A stretch of 60,317 nucleotides of DNA, taken from the IMG/VR virus record IMGVR_UViG_3300024518_004211, positions 1 to 60,317 of that record. One strand, 5' to 3'. Below the pieces are notes generated by a model. The model was given only the letters and a program-made list of their open reading frames with translations, made no database searches and was not told the DNA's origin. How positions within the stretch are numbered: the first letter of the stretch is position 1; every line of letters starts with the position of its first letter. Source of the stretch: a virus. The position numbers and the translations under genes were made by a program. Below are positions 37,546 through 47,075 of the stretch, one piece after another.

Positions 37546-39177
37546 TCAGAACTCCCCGGTGTGGAGCGTGTGAGACGGCTGCTCGAGGAGCCTGACGGAC
37601 AGGCGAAATGCCCCGCTCTCCATGTGCACTACGTTCTCGACAAGCCCGACGTAGTCTTCCAGGTACAGTTCTGGGTGGGTGACGCTGACGACCATGCCTC
37701 GATCGAGCCAGGACCGCTCATTGCCAACGATGTAGTGGACGAGGCGCGAAGGGAGCGCTCTTGCTCTGGCCCACCAGTCGAGGATCATCCCGGCAGTGCC
37801 TGTGTCGTATACGATCGTGGACTCGTCATCATCGCTGCGAACGCCGTAGCGGAGGATGCTCCGCTCTGATGCCAGCGACCCAGATGGGGTACCGTCCTCA
37901 CTCCGCCCCAGTGTTAGAATTGATCGCGTCTCGCCGCTGAAGATGGAAACCCCGTACCGCAGCGTGAACGTGTTGACGATATTGCTGATAGCGCCGTCAT
38001 ACTCGACGGGCCCATCCAGTTCTATTGACGGGTCTATGGACAGGTCGATCCGCTCGACAACGTCGTTCCGCCCAGCCCAATACCGCCACACGACCGGGTA
38101 CACGCCGAGCGGGCCCATCACGAGTGACATCGGGAGGAGCGGTGACAGGTTCGCCGATATCCAGTCGATCGGGCTCACCGGCTCCTCAATGGTCCCTGCG
38201 AATCGGAAGCGGTTGAGCAGGTCCTTCGCCGCCGAGACCTTGCCCCAGTCCACCTGGACCGTGGCGAGGCTCAACATGTGCTCGAGCAGGTCGCCACCGC
38301 CTCCCAGGATGCCCCCGTCCCTCGCCGGGTGGCCGCTGCCACTGTCGGTCCACCTGACCGTGAAGTCGTCCCCTGGGTCGTACACCAGCGCCCCCAGGCC
38401 CACGCCCACGCCACCGACGATGCTCACGTACTGGCCCAGCGCGTCAAGAGCACCAGACACGGGGAGTGACACCTGCACCGTGGACGCCCCGGGCTTGATG
38501 AACACGGCCGATGCCAACACGGGGTGACCAGCGATCAGGATCGTCTCGTCTCCCGGATCGTTGTTGACGAGGTACCCGCGGGACAGGACGAAGTTCCCAG
38601 CATCGTTCACGGGATGGTCGCCGAACACGAACGGGTAGTAGAAGCCCACCGCGCTACTCACGGCCGTGGGCCAAGTGATGAGCGTGACCACCTGCCCCAC
38701 TGGCGGCACAAGGGCGGCGTCCTCGAATGACTCGCTCTGCAGGCTCGCCGTGATCGGGTCGCCTTCGAAGCCGTACTCGGGATCAGTCAGCCGTCCTTGG
38801 ATGAGGATGCGGCGATCCTCGTAGTTGGTGCCCTCAATCCAAAGGGACAGCTCCCCGGTCGCGGCGGCGAGGTCGTGCCCCCGTGAGACGAGTTGCGGGA
38901 CGTTGGCTGGCAACACGACTGAGAACGGGAATGAGTTCGACTCGGCCGTATCGCTGAACAGCTCCAGCGCCTCCTCCCATTCGATCTCGTCCTCGAGGAT
39001 CCCTTCGAACTGGAGATCCTCACCGGTCGCGGTTGATGGAACGACCAGCGTGCTCCTGGAAAGTCGGAACGTCTGCCCAGCCCACGTGAGATCGAACAGG
39101 TAGTGGACCACCACGCCGCGCAGCATCGCAGCGTCGAAACGCTTGATGGTTGCGCGGGGGCCGGCGGTCGTGCCCAT
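37546..39177 (-). CDS. tail tip or baseplate hub-like protein, 543 aa
   Basis: Lies right after the fibre-like tail protein and before the appendage genes. Beta-rich N-terminal half (TWAGQTFRLSRSTLVVPSTA; EDDEIEW-like acidic turns) and a C-terminal third reminiscent of tail hub proteins that bind the tube end (ISNIVNTFTLRYGVSIFSGE). Probably part of the tail tip that attaches to the host. Family not identified with certainty. Confidence 0.6.
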   Translation of the reverse strand: MGTTAGPRATIKRFDAAMLRGVVVHYLFDLTWAGQTFRLSRSTLVVPSTATGEDLQFEGILEDEIEWEEALELFSDTAESNSFPFSVVLPANVPQLVSRGHDLAAATGELSLWIEGTNYEDRRILIQGRLTDPEYGFEGDPITASLQSESFEDAALVPPVGQVVTLITWPTAVSSAVGFYYPFVFGDHPVNDAGNFVLSRGYLVNNDPGDETILIAGHPVLASAVFIKPGASTVQVSLPVSGALDALGQYVSIVGGVGVGLGALVYDPGDDFTVRWTDSGSGHPARDGGILGGGGDLLEHMLSLATVQVDWGKVSAAKDLLNRFRFAGTIEEPVSPIDWISANLSPLLPMSLVMGPLGVYPVVWRYWAGRNDVVERIDLSIDPSIELDGPVEYDGAISNIVNTFTLRYGVSIFSGETRSILTLGRSEDGTPSGSLASERSILRYGVRSDDDESTIVYDTGTAGMILDWWARARALPSRLVHYIVGNERSWLDRGMVVSVTHPELYLEDYVGLVENVVHMESGAFRLSVRLLEQPSHTLHTGEF

Positions 39178-39179
39178 CG

Positions 39180-42100
39180 TCAGATCTCCTCTTCGACGAG
39201 GACGTTGCTCATCTGCATCAGTTCACCATTGCGGGTGGCCCACTCGCTCCCGAGAATGGCCTTCGTCTGCGCGTCGCTCATCACCCTGCCGAGCATGAAG
39301 GTGTTGCGGTTGACCAGCGTGGTGTCGATGTTCTCGTTCGTCTCCATGATGACCTTCGGCAGGTAGACGATCGGCTCGACGGCGCCACGGAGGTACTCCA
39401 TCAGCCCGGCCATCTTCAGATCAGTGTCAGCGGGCGACGCGACCGGATCCGTACTACCGACAGCCGGGAGGATGTAATCAACATCTGGACCGGCCGGGAC
39501 CGTAGCCAACTGCGAGTGGTTGATCTCCGCCCCGCTGGGCCAACCGAACTCGACTCCACGCCTGGCCGGGCCGAGCGCCTGGGCGCGACGGGCTCCGGAT
39601 CGTGCGGTGGTCAGGTTGTAGTTCGGACTCAGCGACAAGGCGCGGCCCCTGGCGTACTGCTTGCCGAAATAGGCGACGTGGCCGACGAGGAGATCGCCGA
39701 TCTCGAAGTATCCGGTAGCCGTCCTGCCGAGCGGGATCGTAAATTGCAATTCGAACACGTCGGGGCAGTCGCGGATGATGAGCACGCCGTCCTTCATCCA
39801 GATCGCGCCGGCCGCCCCAGACGCCCCTTCCGTGCCGATGATGTCGGAGCAGTAGAGGCGCGGCGTGATCGCTGTTGTATCCAGCCACACGCCCTCGCTA
39901 TTCGTCGTGATATTCCGAACCTCAGTCGCCGATACCTTGAAACTTGAATCGGCGAGAATGTTGTAGCTGTAGTGCTCAGCGGATGACGTCGCTCCACCAG
40001 CAGTGTCCGGCCGAATATATCGGCCATCTCGAATCCAGTTGAGTCCGGTCATTCCGGAATCGAAGCTCAGTGTGCCGAGCGGTGTCCAACCTGCACCGAC
40101 GTTGTCGCGCCTCGCCACGTTGAGCGTGGGGAAGTTGCAGTTAAACCCGGCGATGAAGATGACCCGCCCGAGCCACGGAGCGGGGTCTGTGTCGATGCCG
40201 ACGCGTACCCGGAACACCTGGGCGGGGATGTCTCCAGCGGCCGACTCTGACCGCCATGTGCGGCGAGGACTGGGGGCCACGTTCGGGAAGATGTTCTCAA
40301 GCCCGAATTCGTGCCGCTGCGTGATTGTCCAGATGTCACCGTCCCATGATGGACCGTCCACTGACGCGACCCTCACGCCGTCCCCAGCGTGAATGTGGAC
40401 TGGGTAGGGCGACCACGACCGGCCGTAGATCGTCGCGACAAAGCCCTGCGTTGCTGCGGTCACACCCCTGAACCCAGCGCGGCCATACAACCCAGAGCCC
40501 CAGTTCGTTGACCAGAAGTCGACCGTGGAACTCGCTGGAAGGTCGACGCCAATACGCGACGCTGCGGCTGACGCTGCCGTAGCCACCGTGGCGAATGAGA
40601 CGATCTCCTTCCATGCCCTCGCTTCGGTGTCACTGGCCGACGCCCGTGCCCAGATGGACATCCGCTTTCCGCCCCAGTCGATCACGAAGTAGAACTGATT
40701 GAACTCGGTGGGATCGATGTCGGCCTGCTGGTACAGCGTTGCCGGCGCCTGCAGATCCTTGATGACGATGTTTGTGGTGTCCTGCTCGATGTAGACGTTC
40801 AGCGCGTTCACGCCGTCGCCGATGAAGATGTCGAGGCGCCCGGTCCCTACGCGTGTCCTGAACCCGACCAGTCCGTGGATGACCAACTCGCCGCCAGCGA
40901 TGGCCTGGATTGTCGCGTTCGTGCTCGTGATTGTCTGGCCGCCGCCGGTCGTGAACGTGGTGTACCCGGCGTTGTTGAGCACCTCTGTACCAGCACCTGC
41001 CGATGTCCAGCCTGTCGTGTCCGCCATCCGCTGAGCAGCGAGCCAGTTCACATCCCACTGCCCCTGCAGGCTGTCAGATTCGATCTCTGGGCGGTGCGCC
41101 CTGGTGGCTGTCGAGTATCCGCCGAGGTCGATCTCCCACACCTTCGTATCGTCCAGCGCTGGGTTGTCGTCGACGTTGACCACGAACTGCGGGAAGATCA
41201 GGAGCCGCCCGCACTGGAACGTCGAGCAGAAGTTGGCCGGGTAGAAGTCGATGGCGCCACTGTCCCACCACGGATCGGAGGTGTTCGTGGTCAGGGATAC
41301 GAACGACCCGGACGAGTCTATCCAGGTCGCGCCGTGGTCGAACGACAGATCAACGAATGCCTGGGCGCGGTATTGTGCCGTCGAGGTCGGATCACAGACA
41401 AACGTGCACGCCAACACACCGTTGTCATCTACCGCGATGGATGTATTCGTCCCCGTGATCAACCGGCTGGCGAGGACGCCGATCGATGTGACGCCGAACA
41501 CTGTGTCCGGCGTGACGTTGAGCCAGTTGGTCCACGCCGTACCCAGCCTCTTGACGAGCACGTTCCCGAGCGTTCCCGCCGCCGTGCTGACCCTGTTGTA
41601 GGAGACCACGAAGCCCGATCCGTCCGCGGCTGCTGCGATGTCATGGAACGCCGCAATGTGCTCACTTCCGGTCCCTGTGGTCAGCAACGCGCCGTCGGCG
41701 TTCCCTACTCCTGCATCCGCGATGTCGAGGCGGTTGAACGAGTTTCCGAGATCCGAAGACGCGTACTGCCATGCCGCGTTTCGGATGGTCGCGTACACTG
41801 TCGAATTGTGGACTTCGCCGGTGATGAACAACAGCACCTGATCGTTGCTGAACGCGGCGCGTACGCGGTGCACGCTGTACCCCGCGTTTCCCGCGCCCGC
41901 CGTGCTGCGCATGTCGATCGCGTTGTCCAGAATATGCTTCTGGCCTGTCGACCACGTCGCCCCGTCGTCGTCCGACCAGATGTGGCCGAGTTGGCCTATC
42001 GGCGACGTGGGGACGGTCGAGTCCTTGTACATGTAGTAGAAGTGAAGGCGCCCCTCCGGGAGTTGAATCAGGCAAGTCGACCCGCCGATCAGCGTGTGGC

Positions 42101-42644
42101 TACCTGGAATAATGAAGACGGCCGCGCCCTGCGCCCACGGCTTCCAGATCACTGCACCGGTGGCGGCGTACCCGAGGCCGTCGAACTCCTTTCGGAACAT
42201 GTACGCGGAACCACCGATCACCATCGGCAGCAGCACGGTGTTCGCCTGCGTACGGAAGGTTCCGCCGAGGGTCACCGCGCTCCCGTCGTAAATGACTTCA
42301 CTTCTGGAGATCGCTGTCGGCGCGTCCCACCCGAACTCGACCTCGTGCGAGGCTGGGCCAGGTAGGTTCGTCTGCCACGTGTGCCGGCCGTACTTCGCTC
42401 CGGGGTTGCCGCCCCTATTCGTGGTAAGGGTGAGGCTGGGGCGGAGGGTAGCAACCGCCTTCATGTTGCCACTGGTCTCGATGACCATCCCGGACTTTGC
42501 CAGCGCTGACGCTACCCCTGGACGCGGGTTCGCTTCGGTGAACGACGGAGTCAGGTCGCGGATGATGCTCGAGTCCCGCCACTGCGGAGACTGGATGCCG
42601 ATCGCCCGGTAGTCCTGCCCTGCTGCCTTGGATACGTCGGACAT
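39180..42644 (-). CDS. large tail protein with Asp-box (sialidase-like) repeats, 1154 aa
   Basis: Follows the tape measure directly, where distal tail and receptor-binding proteins lie. Two clear Asp-box motifs (S-x-D-x-G-x-T-W type): SDDDGATW at 224-231 and SFDHGATW at 434-441, and a degenerate one, SSDLGNSF, at 296-303. Such motifs mark beta-propellers of sialidases and other glycosidases. The catalytic Arg triad was not identified, so it may bind and not cut glycans. The C-terminal 400 residues are a beta-rich fibre-like region. Confidence 0.65.
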   Translation of the reverse strand: MSDVSKAAGQDYRAIGIQSPQWRDSSIIRDLTPSFTEANPRPGVASALAKSGMVIETSGNMKAVATLRPSLTLTTNRGGNPGAKYGRHTWQTNLPGPASHEVEFGWDAPTAISRSEVIYDGSAVTLGGTFRTQANTVLLPMVIGGSAYMFRKEFDGLGYAATGAVIWKPWAQGAAVFIIPGSHTLIGGSTCLIQLPEGRLHFYYMYKDSTVPTSPIGQLGHIWSDDDGATWSTGQKHILDNAIDMRSTAGAGNAGYSVHRVRAAFSNDQVLLFITGEVHNSTVYATIRNAAWQYASSDLGNSFNRLDIADAGVGNADGALLTTGTGSEHIAAFHDIAAAADGSGFVVSYNRVSTAAGTLGNVLVKRLGTAWTNWLNVTPDTVFGVTSIGVLASRLITGTNTSIAVDDNGVLACTFVCDPTSTAQYRAQAFVDLSFDHGATWIDSSGSFVSLTTNTSDPWWDSGAIDFYPANFCSTFQCGRLLIFPQFVVNVDDNPALDDTKVWEIDLGGYSTATRAHRPEIESDSLQGQWDVNWLAAQRMADTTGWTSAGAGTEVLNNAGYTTFTTGGGQTITSTNATIQAIAGGELVIHGLVGFRTRVGTGRLDIFIGDGVNALNVYIEQDTTNIVIKDLQAPATLYQQADIDPTEFNQFYFVIDWGGKRMSIWARASASDTEARAWKEIVSFATVATAASAAASRIGVDLPASSTVDFWSTNWGSGLYGRAGFRGVTAATQGFVATIYGRSWSPYPVHIHAGDGVRVASVDGPSWDGDIWTITQRHEFGLENIFPNVAPSPRRTWRSESAAGDIPAQVFRVRVGIDTDPAPWLGRVIFIAGFNCNFPTLNVARRDNVGAGWTPLGTLSFDSGMTGLNWIRDGRYIRPDTAGGATSSAEHYSYNILADSSFKVSATEVRNITTNSEGVWLDTTAITPRLYCSDIIGTEGASGAAGAIWMKDGVLIIRDCPDVFELQFTIPLGRTATGYFEIGDLLVGHVAYFGKQYARGRALSLSPNYNLTTARSGARRAQALGPARRGVEFGWPSGAEINHSQLATVPAGPDVDYILPAVGSTDPVASPADTDLKMAGLMEYLRGAVEPIVYLPKVIMETNENIDTTLVNRNTFMLGRVMSDAQTKAILGSEWATRNGELMQMSNVLVEEEI

Positions 42645-44848
42645 CAGGCCCCCTTACGCTGGCGGTGCCCGACCCTGGACCCGCTGCGGATCGTCCGGGT
42701 GAGGAAGCTGTTCTGTCGCAGATGGTCCTGCATGAAGTAGTCGAAAACCTTGTGCTTGTAGACCATCATCGTGGAGCGTCCACCGCCGCCACCGCCGAGG
42801 GCTGCAGCCTGATCCGCGACTCCCTCCTTCGTCTTCGCTGCCACAACGAAGTCGCCGGGCTCGAACTTCGCCGTCAGGCCACTCGTGCCGGCGAGGATGG
42901 CTCCAGGGGTGTCGCCGAACTGCGGAGGCGCTGTAGACGCCACCACGGCCAGCGCTGCAGCGTTCGCGATGCCCACCGCCACACCGAGGGCGATACTCGC
43001 CGGTGGCGGGAACGCTGCCGCCATCGAGATGCCCTCTGCGGTCTGCAATCCGATCTTGCTGATTGCCGCCGTCTTCGCGAGTCCGTACAGGAGCATGGCT
43101 CCGCGGCCGGTGGCGTCCGTCTGCGCCTGTGCCGCAGTCATCGACGCGTCAGCGACGGCGGAGGCAAGCGACGAGAATGCGCTGATGCTCGCGTCACGGA
43201 TCTCGCGCTGTTTGTCGATGGCGACGTCAGCCGACTCCTCTTCCGCGTCTGCCCGCCGCTTCGCGAACTCCTCGACAAGCGCTGTCCTCTGCTCCTCAGC
43301 CTCAGCCAGGATCTCGGCGCGAACGGCCTGATCCTCGACGAACATGTCCATCCGCTGCGCGGTGATCGCAGCATGGCTCTCGAGCGCTTCCTGCTCGGCT
43401 ACGTTGATCTCCTCGATCGCGGACCTTCGGTCGTCGGTCTCCCTTGCGAGAATGTTTGCGGACTTGGCAGCGAGGCTTTCGACCTGGGCGGCCCTGGCCT
43501 CATCCAGTGCGAGCAGACCCGCCTGCGACTCCTCGTAGACAGCGACCCGCGCAGCCTGGGCCGCAGCCTCGTCGTCGGCAGCCTTCGCAGTCTCGTCGAT
43601 CAACTCGAGGCGCTTGAACAGCGTCACCCGGATCTTGTCTTCGTCCGACAGTTGCGATTGCGTGGCCTGCTCGGTGATGGTCTGGAGCGACTTGAGGGCG
43701 TCGGCCTGCTCTTTGACGCCATCGCTCGCCTCCTTTCGCCCCCTTGTCACCTTCTTTGTGGCAGCGTCAACCCTGACGACCTCATCGCCGGTCTTCCGCA
43801 TCTCCCGCCTGAGATCGAAAAACGACTTGGCTGCGTCTACCGCGGCGATCCCAGCCTTCGTGGTCCCGCCAGCTATGCCGTCGATGCCCAAGGCGAGGGC
43901 CTTTGCCTCGTCAAGGTCACCAGAGAAAAGCGCGGAAAGCGCATTCTTGCCGGCTGTGAAGTCGTCGATCATCCCGCTGATCATTGACGTCGTGAGTTCT
44001 CCGACGAAGACCATCCCGAGAGTAAACGCTGACAGCAGTTCATCGACGTTGAACGTGTCGATCAGTTTCGCTTTGGACGCGTCAAGAGTGGTGTTTAGCT
44101 CCGCCTGTGAACGCTGCCACTCGCTCGCGCTGTCTGCGGCGTCCTGCCCCACATCGACGCCGAACTCCTTGGCGAACTTGACGTAGGTTTCAAGCTCGGT
44201 CCCGCTGAGGGCCTGGAGCATCTTCGATCCGGACTTGCCGAAGATCTCCGTAGCAATAGCAGCCTGCCTCGCGGGGTCCTCAACGCCCTTGAGGCGGATG
44301 AGGATCTCCTTCATCGCCGCGTCAGTGTCCGCGATGAGCATTCCCGCATCGTCAGCCGTGAACCCGAGCGCCTCAAGCCCGTTCTCCGCCTCGCCGGTTC
44401 CGCGCTCGAAGTCCGTCAACCGCTTCGGGAACTGGGCCAACCCGCTGATGAGGCTGGTGAACTCCTGCCCCGAACCCTCTGCGGCGAGCCTCAACCCCTG
44501 CAGGGTGTCCGTCGCGATGCCGGTGCGGGTGCTCGTGTCGGTGAGCTCGTTGCGGAGGTCGGCGACGTCCTGGGCGAGGTCGATCGCCGCGGTGCCCATG
44601 CGCTTGATGTCGGCCGGCGTGATGGCGAGCGTGACACCTGAGAACGCGCCCGACCACGCCTTCGCGCTCTTGTCTGCCGCCTTCTTCGCGTCCTTCGCGG
44701 CCTGGGCCTGTGCCCGCTGCATCTGGTTGACCATCTTGAGGGCAGCCGCGGCAGCCTTCTTGTCGGTGAACCCCTCGATCTTCGCGAATTCCTTTTGGTA
44801 CCGCGAGATGTCGGCGACGATATTTAGGGCATATGAGCGATCAGGCAT
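42644..44848 (-). CDS. tail tape measure protein, 734 aa
   Basis: Sets tail length. Long helical protein with Ala/Lys/Glu/Gln coiled coils (residues 30-70, 360-560), a hydrophobic stretch near 615-650 (PPPASIALGVAVGIANAAAL), and typical position two genes after the tail chaperone. Using about 0.15 nm per residue, 734 residues give a tail near 110 nm. It overlaps the upstream neck-type gene by eight bases. Confidence 0.85.
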   Translation of the reverse strand: MPDRSYALNIVADISRYQKEFAKIEGFTDKKAAAAALKMVNQMQRAQAQAAKDAKKAADKSAKAWSGAFSGVTLAITPADIKRMGTAAIDLAQDVADLRNELTDTSTRTGIATDTLQGLRLAAEGSGQEFTSLISGLAQFPKRLTDFERGTGEAENGLEALGFTADDAGMLIADTDAAMKEILIRLKGVEDPARQAAIATEIFGKSGSKMLQALSGTELETYVKFAKEFGVDVGQDAADSASEWQRSQAELNTTLDASKAKLIDTFNVDELLSAFTLGMVFVGELTTSMISGMIDDFTAGKNALSALFSGDLDEAKALALGIDGIAGGTTKAGIAAVDAAKSFFDLRREMRKTGDEVVRVDAATKKVTRGRKEASDGVKEQADALKSLQTITEQATQSQLSDEDKIRVTLFKRLELIDETAKAADDEAAAQAARVAVYEESQAGLLALDEARAAQVESLAAKSANILARETDDRRSAIEEINVAEQEALESHAAITAQRMDMFVEDQAVRAEILAEAEEQRTALVEEFAKRRADAEEESADVAIDKQREIRDASISAFSSLASAVADASMTAAQAQTDATGRGAMLLYGLAKTAAISKIGLQTAEGISMAAAFPPPASIALGVAVGIANAAALAVVASTAPPQFGDTPGAILAGTSGLTAKFEPGDFVVAAKTKEGVADQAAALGGGGGGRSTMMVYKHKVFDYFMQDHLRQNSFLTRTIRSGSRVGHRQRKGA

Positions 44849-45386
44849 GGCGCACGATGTCCTTGATCGCGTCCTTGGCGATCTGGTCGACGACGAGGCG
44901 TGACGGCTTGTCGATCAGGATGCGGTGCGGCTGGCCCTTGAACTTGGACCACGGCTTGGTTCCGATGAAGAACGTGTAGGGGGCGCGACTTCGGACCGAA
45001 CCGACGAACCGATCGCCACCTGCCTCGAGGGCGTACTCCAGGGCGAGGAGTGATTTCGACAACCCGGTGTATACCGGCCACCGCCGCCATGCGCTGAACG
45101 CGAGTTTCCCGAGGTGCTTATCGTAGGCATCGGACAGGGCCGGCGCGATTCGCTCGATTGGGGCGATGAGTCGCTCCTGTAGCGCAGTGTCGACTCGGAT
45201 CAGAGCGTTCTTCGGTGACCTGTGCTTCCCGAGGTACTTGCTGCCCTTCGTGCGCCAGACTGTCTCCTTTGCTCGCGCGCCCTTGACGTTCACGCCTTCG
45301 CCGCGCGCCTTCGCCTGTGCGGCCACGTGCGACGAGAACCACGCCTCAGACGCCCGCCAGAACCGCCTGGAGACACCGAAGCCCAT
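44841..45386 (-). CDS. HK97 gp10-like tail or neck completion protein, 181 aa
   Basis: The segment FSAWRRWPVYTGLSKSLLAL followed by DRFVGSVRSRAPYTFFIG resembles the P-V-x-T-G-x-x...Y-x-x-F-x-x-G region of HK97 gp10-like neck or tail completion proteins. ATG 45386 shares a base with the TGA of the frameshifted chaperone. Its place after the chaperone is unusual for this family, which mostly lies before the tube gene. Confidence 0.5.
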   Translation of the reverse strand: MGFGVSRRFWRASEAWFSSHVAAQAKARGEGVNVKGARAKETVWRTKGSKYLGKHRSPKNALIRVDTALQERLIAPIERIAPALSDAYDKHLGKLAFSAWRRWPVYTGLSKSLLALEYALEAGGDRFVGSVRSRAPYTFFIGTKPWSKFKGQPHRILIDKPSRLVVDQIAKDAIKDIVRHA

Positions 45387-46047
45387 CAGTCCACCCTGAA
45401 GCGCTGGGCGCGCTCGTAGCCCTCGCCTGCCGCTGGTTCGTGCGGAGTCGCGACATCAATGTCGCCATAGTCGAGGCCGTCGTCACGACCGCCTGACAGG
45501 CCCCTCGCCCTCCGATCGTAAGACACCAACCACACTTGCTCCTCCTCGGTCAGACGGAGCCACTTGAGGGGGTCTCCGCATCGTCGCTCACAGAGTTGGA
45601 ATCCGGCAAAGGTCCATCGCCCGACGCCGTATCGGAAAAATCCTCGGCCTCTTCAACGGCCTCCTTCGATGGGCCGCGCGGGATCGACGCGTAGTAGAGA
45701 TCGATGAGCGCACTTCCGGCCTTGTAGAAGTCGGCTGGACTGTGGCCCGCGGCGAGCATCTCACCCATGACCGCGTTGCCATATTCGAACATGGTCTCGT
45801 GTTCGTGGAGCGGCGCTACCTCGGTGGGGATGTTGAGCGCCAGCCCGAGCGCGGCAGACGTCACCATCGCCAGCGCGTCCTCGTCCGGCTTTCCGAACGT
45901 GGGGTTTCCGTCGTCGTCGATCTTCGCGGACTCGTCGTCGTTGAACTGCATCCCGACTGCGACTTGATGGGCGGCAACGACGCGCATCATTCGCGGGATC
46001 CAGGGCAACTTGCCCGGGTATTCGGTCTCGCCGATCTTGATGTTCAT
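45386..46047 (-). CDS. tail assembly chaperone, long form by -1 frameshift
   Basis: The 165-codon short frame (46047-45550) continues in the -1 frame as LKWLRLTEEEQVWLVSYDRR and on to a TGA at 45388-45386. The run ACCCCCTC (45573-45566) lets the Pro tRNA slip back one base on CCC. This is the classic gpG/gpGT arrangement of long-tailed phages, in which a minor fusion product joins tape measure to tube subunits. The extension of ~60 residues has good codon use and ends exactly at the next gene. Confidence 0.75.
45550..46047 (-). CDS. tail assembly chaperone, short form (gpG-like), 165 aa
   Basis: Starts MNIKIGETEYPGKLPWIPRM behind ACACCGAGGAGCACCAC. Acidic, Ser/Asp-rich C-terminus (ASGDGPLPDSNSVSDDAETP). 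It lies between the tail tube and tape measure genes, as tail chaperones do. It binds the tape measure during tail assembly. The upstream frame extension to 46371 is not used because the ribosome-binding leader fixes the start at 46047. Confidence 0.8.
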   Translation of the reverse strand: MNIKIGETEYPGKLPWIPRMMRVVAAHQVAVGMQFNDDESAKIDDDGNPTFGKPDEDALAMVTSAALGLALNIPTEVAPLHEHETMFEYGNAVMGEMLAAGHSPADFYKAGSALIDLYYASIPRGPSKEAVEEAEDFSDTASGDGPLPDSNSVSDDAETPSSGSV

Positions 46048-46076
46048 GTGGTGCTCCTCGGTGTTGGTGGTCAGGC

Positions 46077-46562
46077 TCAGGTGTAGGTGGGCGCCAAGTA
46101 GTTGCTGCCGCTGATGCTGATGGTGTGGCCGTCCTTGCCCTCGGCCACGGAGATCAGCCCGGTCGCCTTGGGGAGCGTGACCGTGCTCGTGGTCGTGCCG
46201 TCGTTCATCGTGAAAATCAGGATGAAGGCCCAGCGGGTGGCGTCGACGGACACGGCCGCCCCACCGTCCAAGGTGGGCGTCCAGAACCCGGTGCCGGCGA
46301 TGGCGTCCTTGATGCGGTCGATCGTCGCGTGAGTGATCGCCTCGTTCCGTAGCCTGATGGTGATCGACCAAGCCTGGATGAAGTCGTCACCCTCGACGAG
46401 GCCATCGTGCACCCCGCGATCGGTGACGTTGAGGGTCTCGCTGTTGTCGTAGCCGACGTTGTCGACGGAGAAGTCACCCTCACCAGGGCCGACGAGCATC
46501 GACAGCCCGGCCCCCGAGTCGGTGATCGTGAGTGTCGAATTCTTGCTGGTGTAGCGTGCCAT
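46077..46562 (-). CDS. major tail tube protein, 161 aa
   Basis: Beta-rich protein (MARYTSKNSTLTITDSGAGL; WAFILIFTMNDGTTTSTVTL) with the size and position of siphovirus tail tube subunits, directly before the tail chaperone. Phage lambda-type tubes are hexamer stacks of such proteins. Family not confirmed by a motif, but context and fold type agree. Confidence 0.75.
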   Translation of the reverse strand: MARYTSKNSTLTITDSGAGLSMLVGPGEGDFSVDNVGYDNSETLNVTDRGVHDGLVEGDDFIQAWSITIRLRNEAITHATIDRIKDAIAGTGFWTPTLDGGAAVSVDATRWAFILIFTMNDGTTTSTVTLPKATGLISVAEGKDGHTISISGSNYLAPTYT

Positions 46563-46574
46563 GATGATCTCCGA

Positions 46575-47075
46575 TCAGGCGTTGCGGCCGATGAGCGTGA
46601 TTTTGTAGGTGGCCGCCGTGCCGAGGTTGTTGACGTTGATCGACTTGTTGGCAGCGCCGACGAGGTAGGCTGCCGCCTCCCAACATTCGAGCGTCAGCGC
46701 GGTGCCGGGTTCGAGGATGACGATGTCGGACACGTCCTTGAAAAAGGATGTCCAGCCGTTCGCTGCGCTCTGCTTGATCTCGGCGTTCCCGGCGTTGGTG
46801 CTGTCCCACTCGATACGGAGGAAGCAGATCTCGACCAGCGCGGCAATTGCGGTCTCGAACGGGTCGAGCAGCGCAAGAAAGTCGATGTCTTCGGCGGTGG
46901 TGCCCGCGAGCGCGTTGTCCGCGTCGTGGTGCATCAGGTTGGCCTGGTTCTTCCCGGTGCCCGTGCTGACGCGCACGCTGGTGTCGATCTCGGCGTATGC
47001 CTGCCCCTGATAGTCAGAGCCGGGCTTCTGCGCGAACTTGAAAGACTGTTTGTAGTCGCCCGTAACGGTGCTCAT
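46575..47075 (-). CDS. tail protein, 166 aa
   Basis: Beta-rich structural protein before the tube gene. Its ATG overlaps the TAA of the upstream gene by one base (TAATG), and AGGAGG lies upstream. The text LEPGTALTLECWEAAAYLVG is typical of tail-tube-like folds, so this may be a second tube or tail terminator protein. Confidence 0.55.
   Translation of the reverse strand: MSTVTGDYKQSFKFAQKPGSDYQGQAYAEIDTSVRVSTGTGKNQANLMHHDADNALAGTTAEDIDFLALLDPFETAIAALVEICFLRIEWDSTNAGNAEIKQSAANGWTSFFKDVSDIVILEPGTALTLECWEAAAYLVGAANKSINVNNLGTAATYKITLIGRNA

Noticed and set aside
40875-42365. 496-aa plus-strand frame opposite the Asp-box tail protein
   Set aside because: Shadow frame, no ribosome-binding site, Arg/Asp-rich composition typical of antisense frames.
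42665-43987. 440-aa plus-strand frame opposite the tape measure gene
   Set aside because: Shadow of a coiled-coil gene on the minus strand; no supporting start signal.
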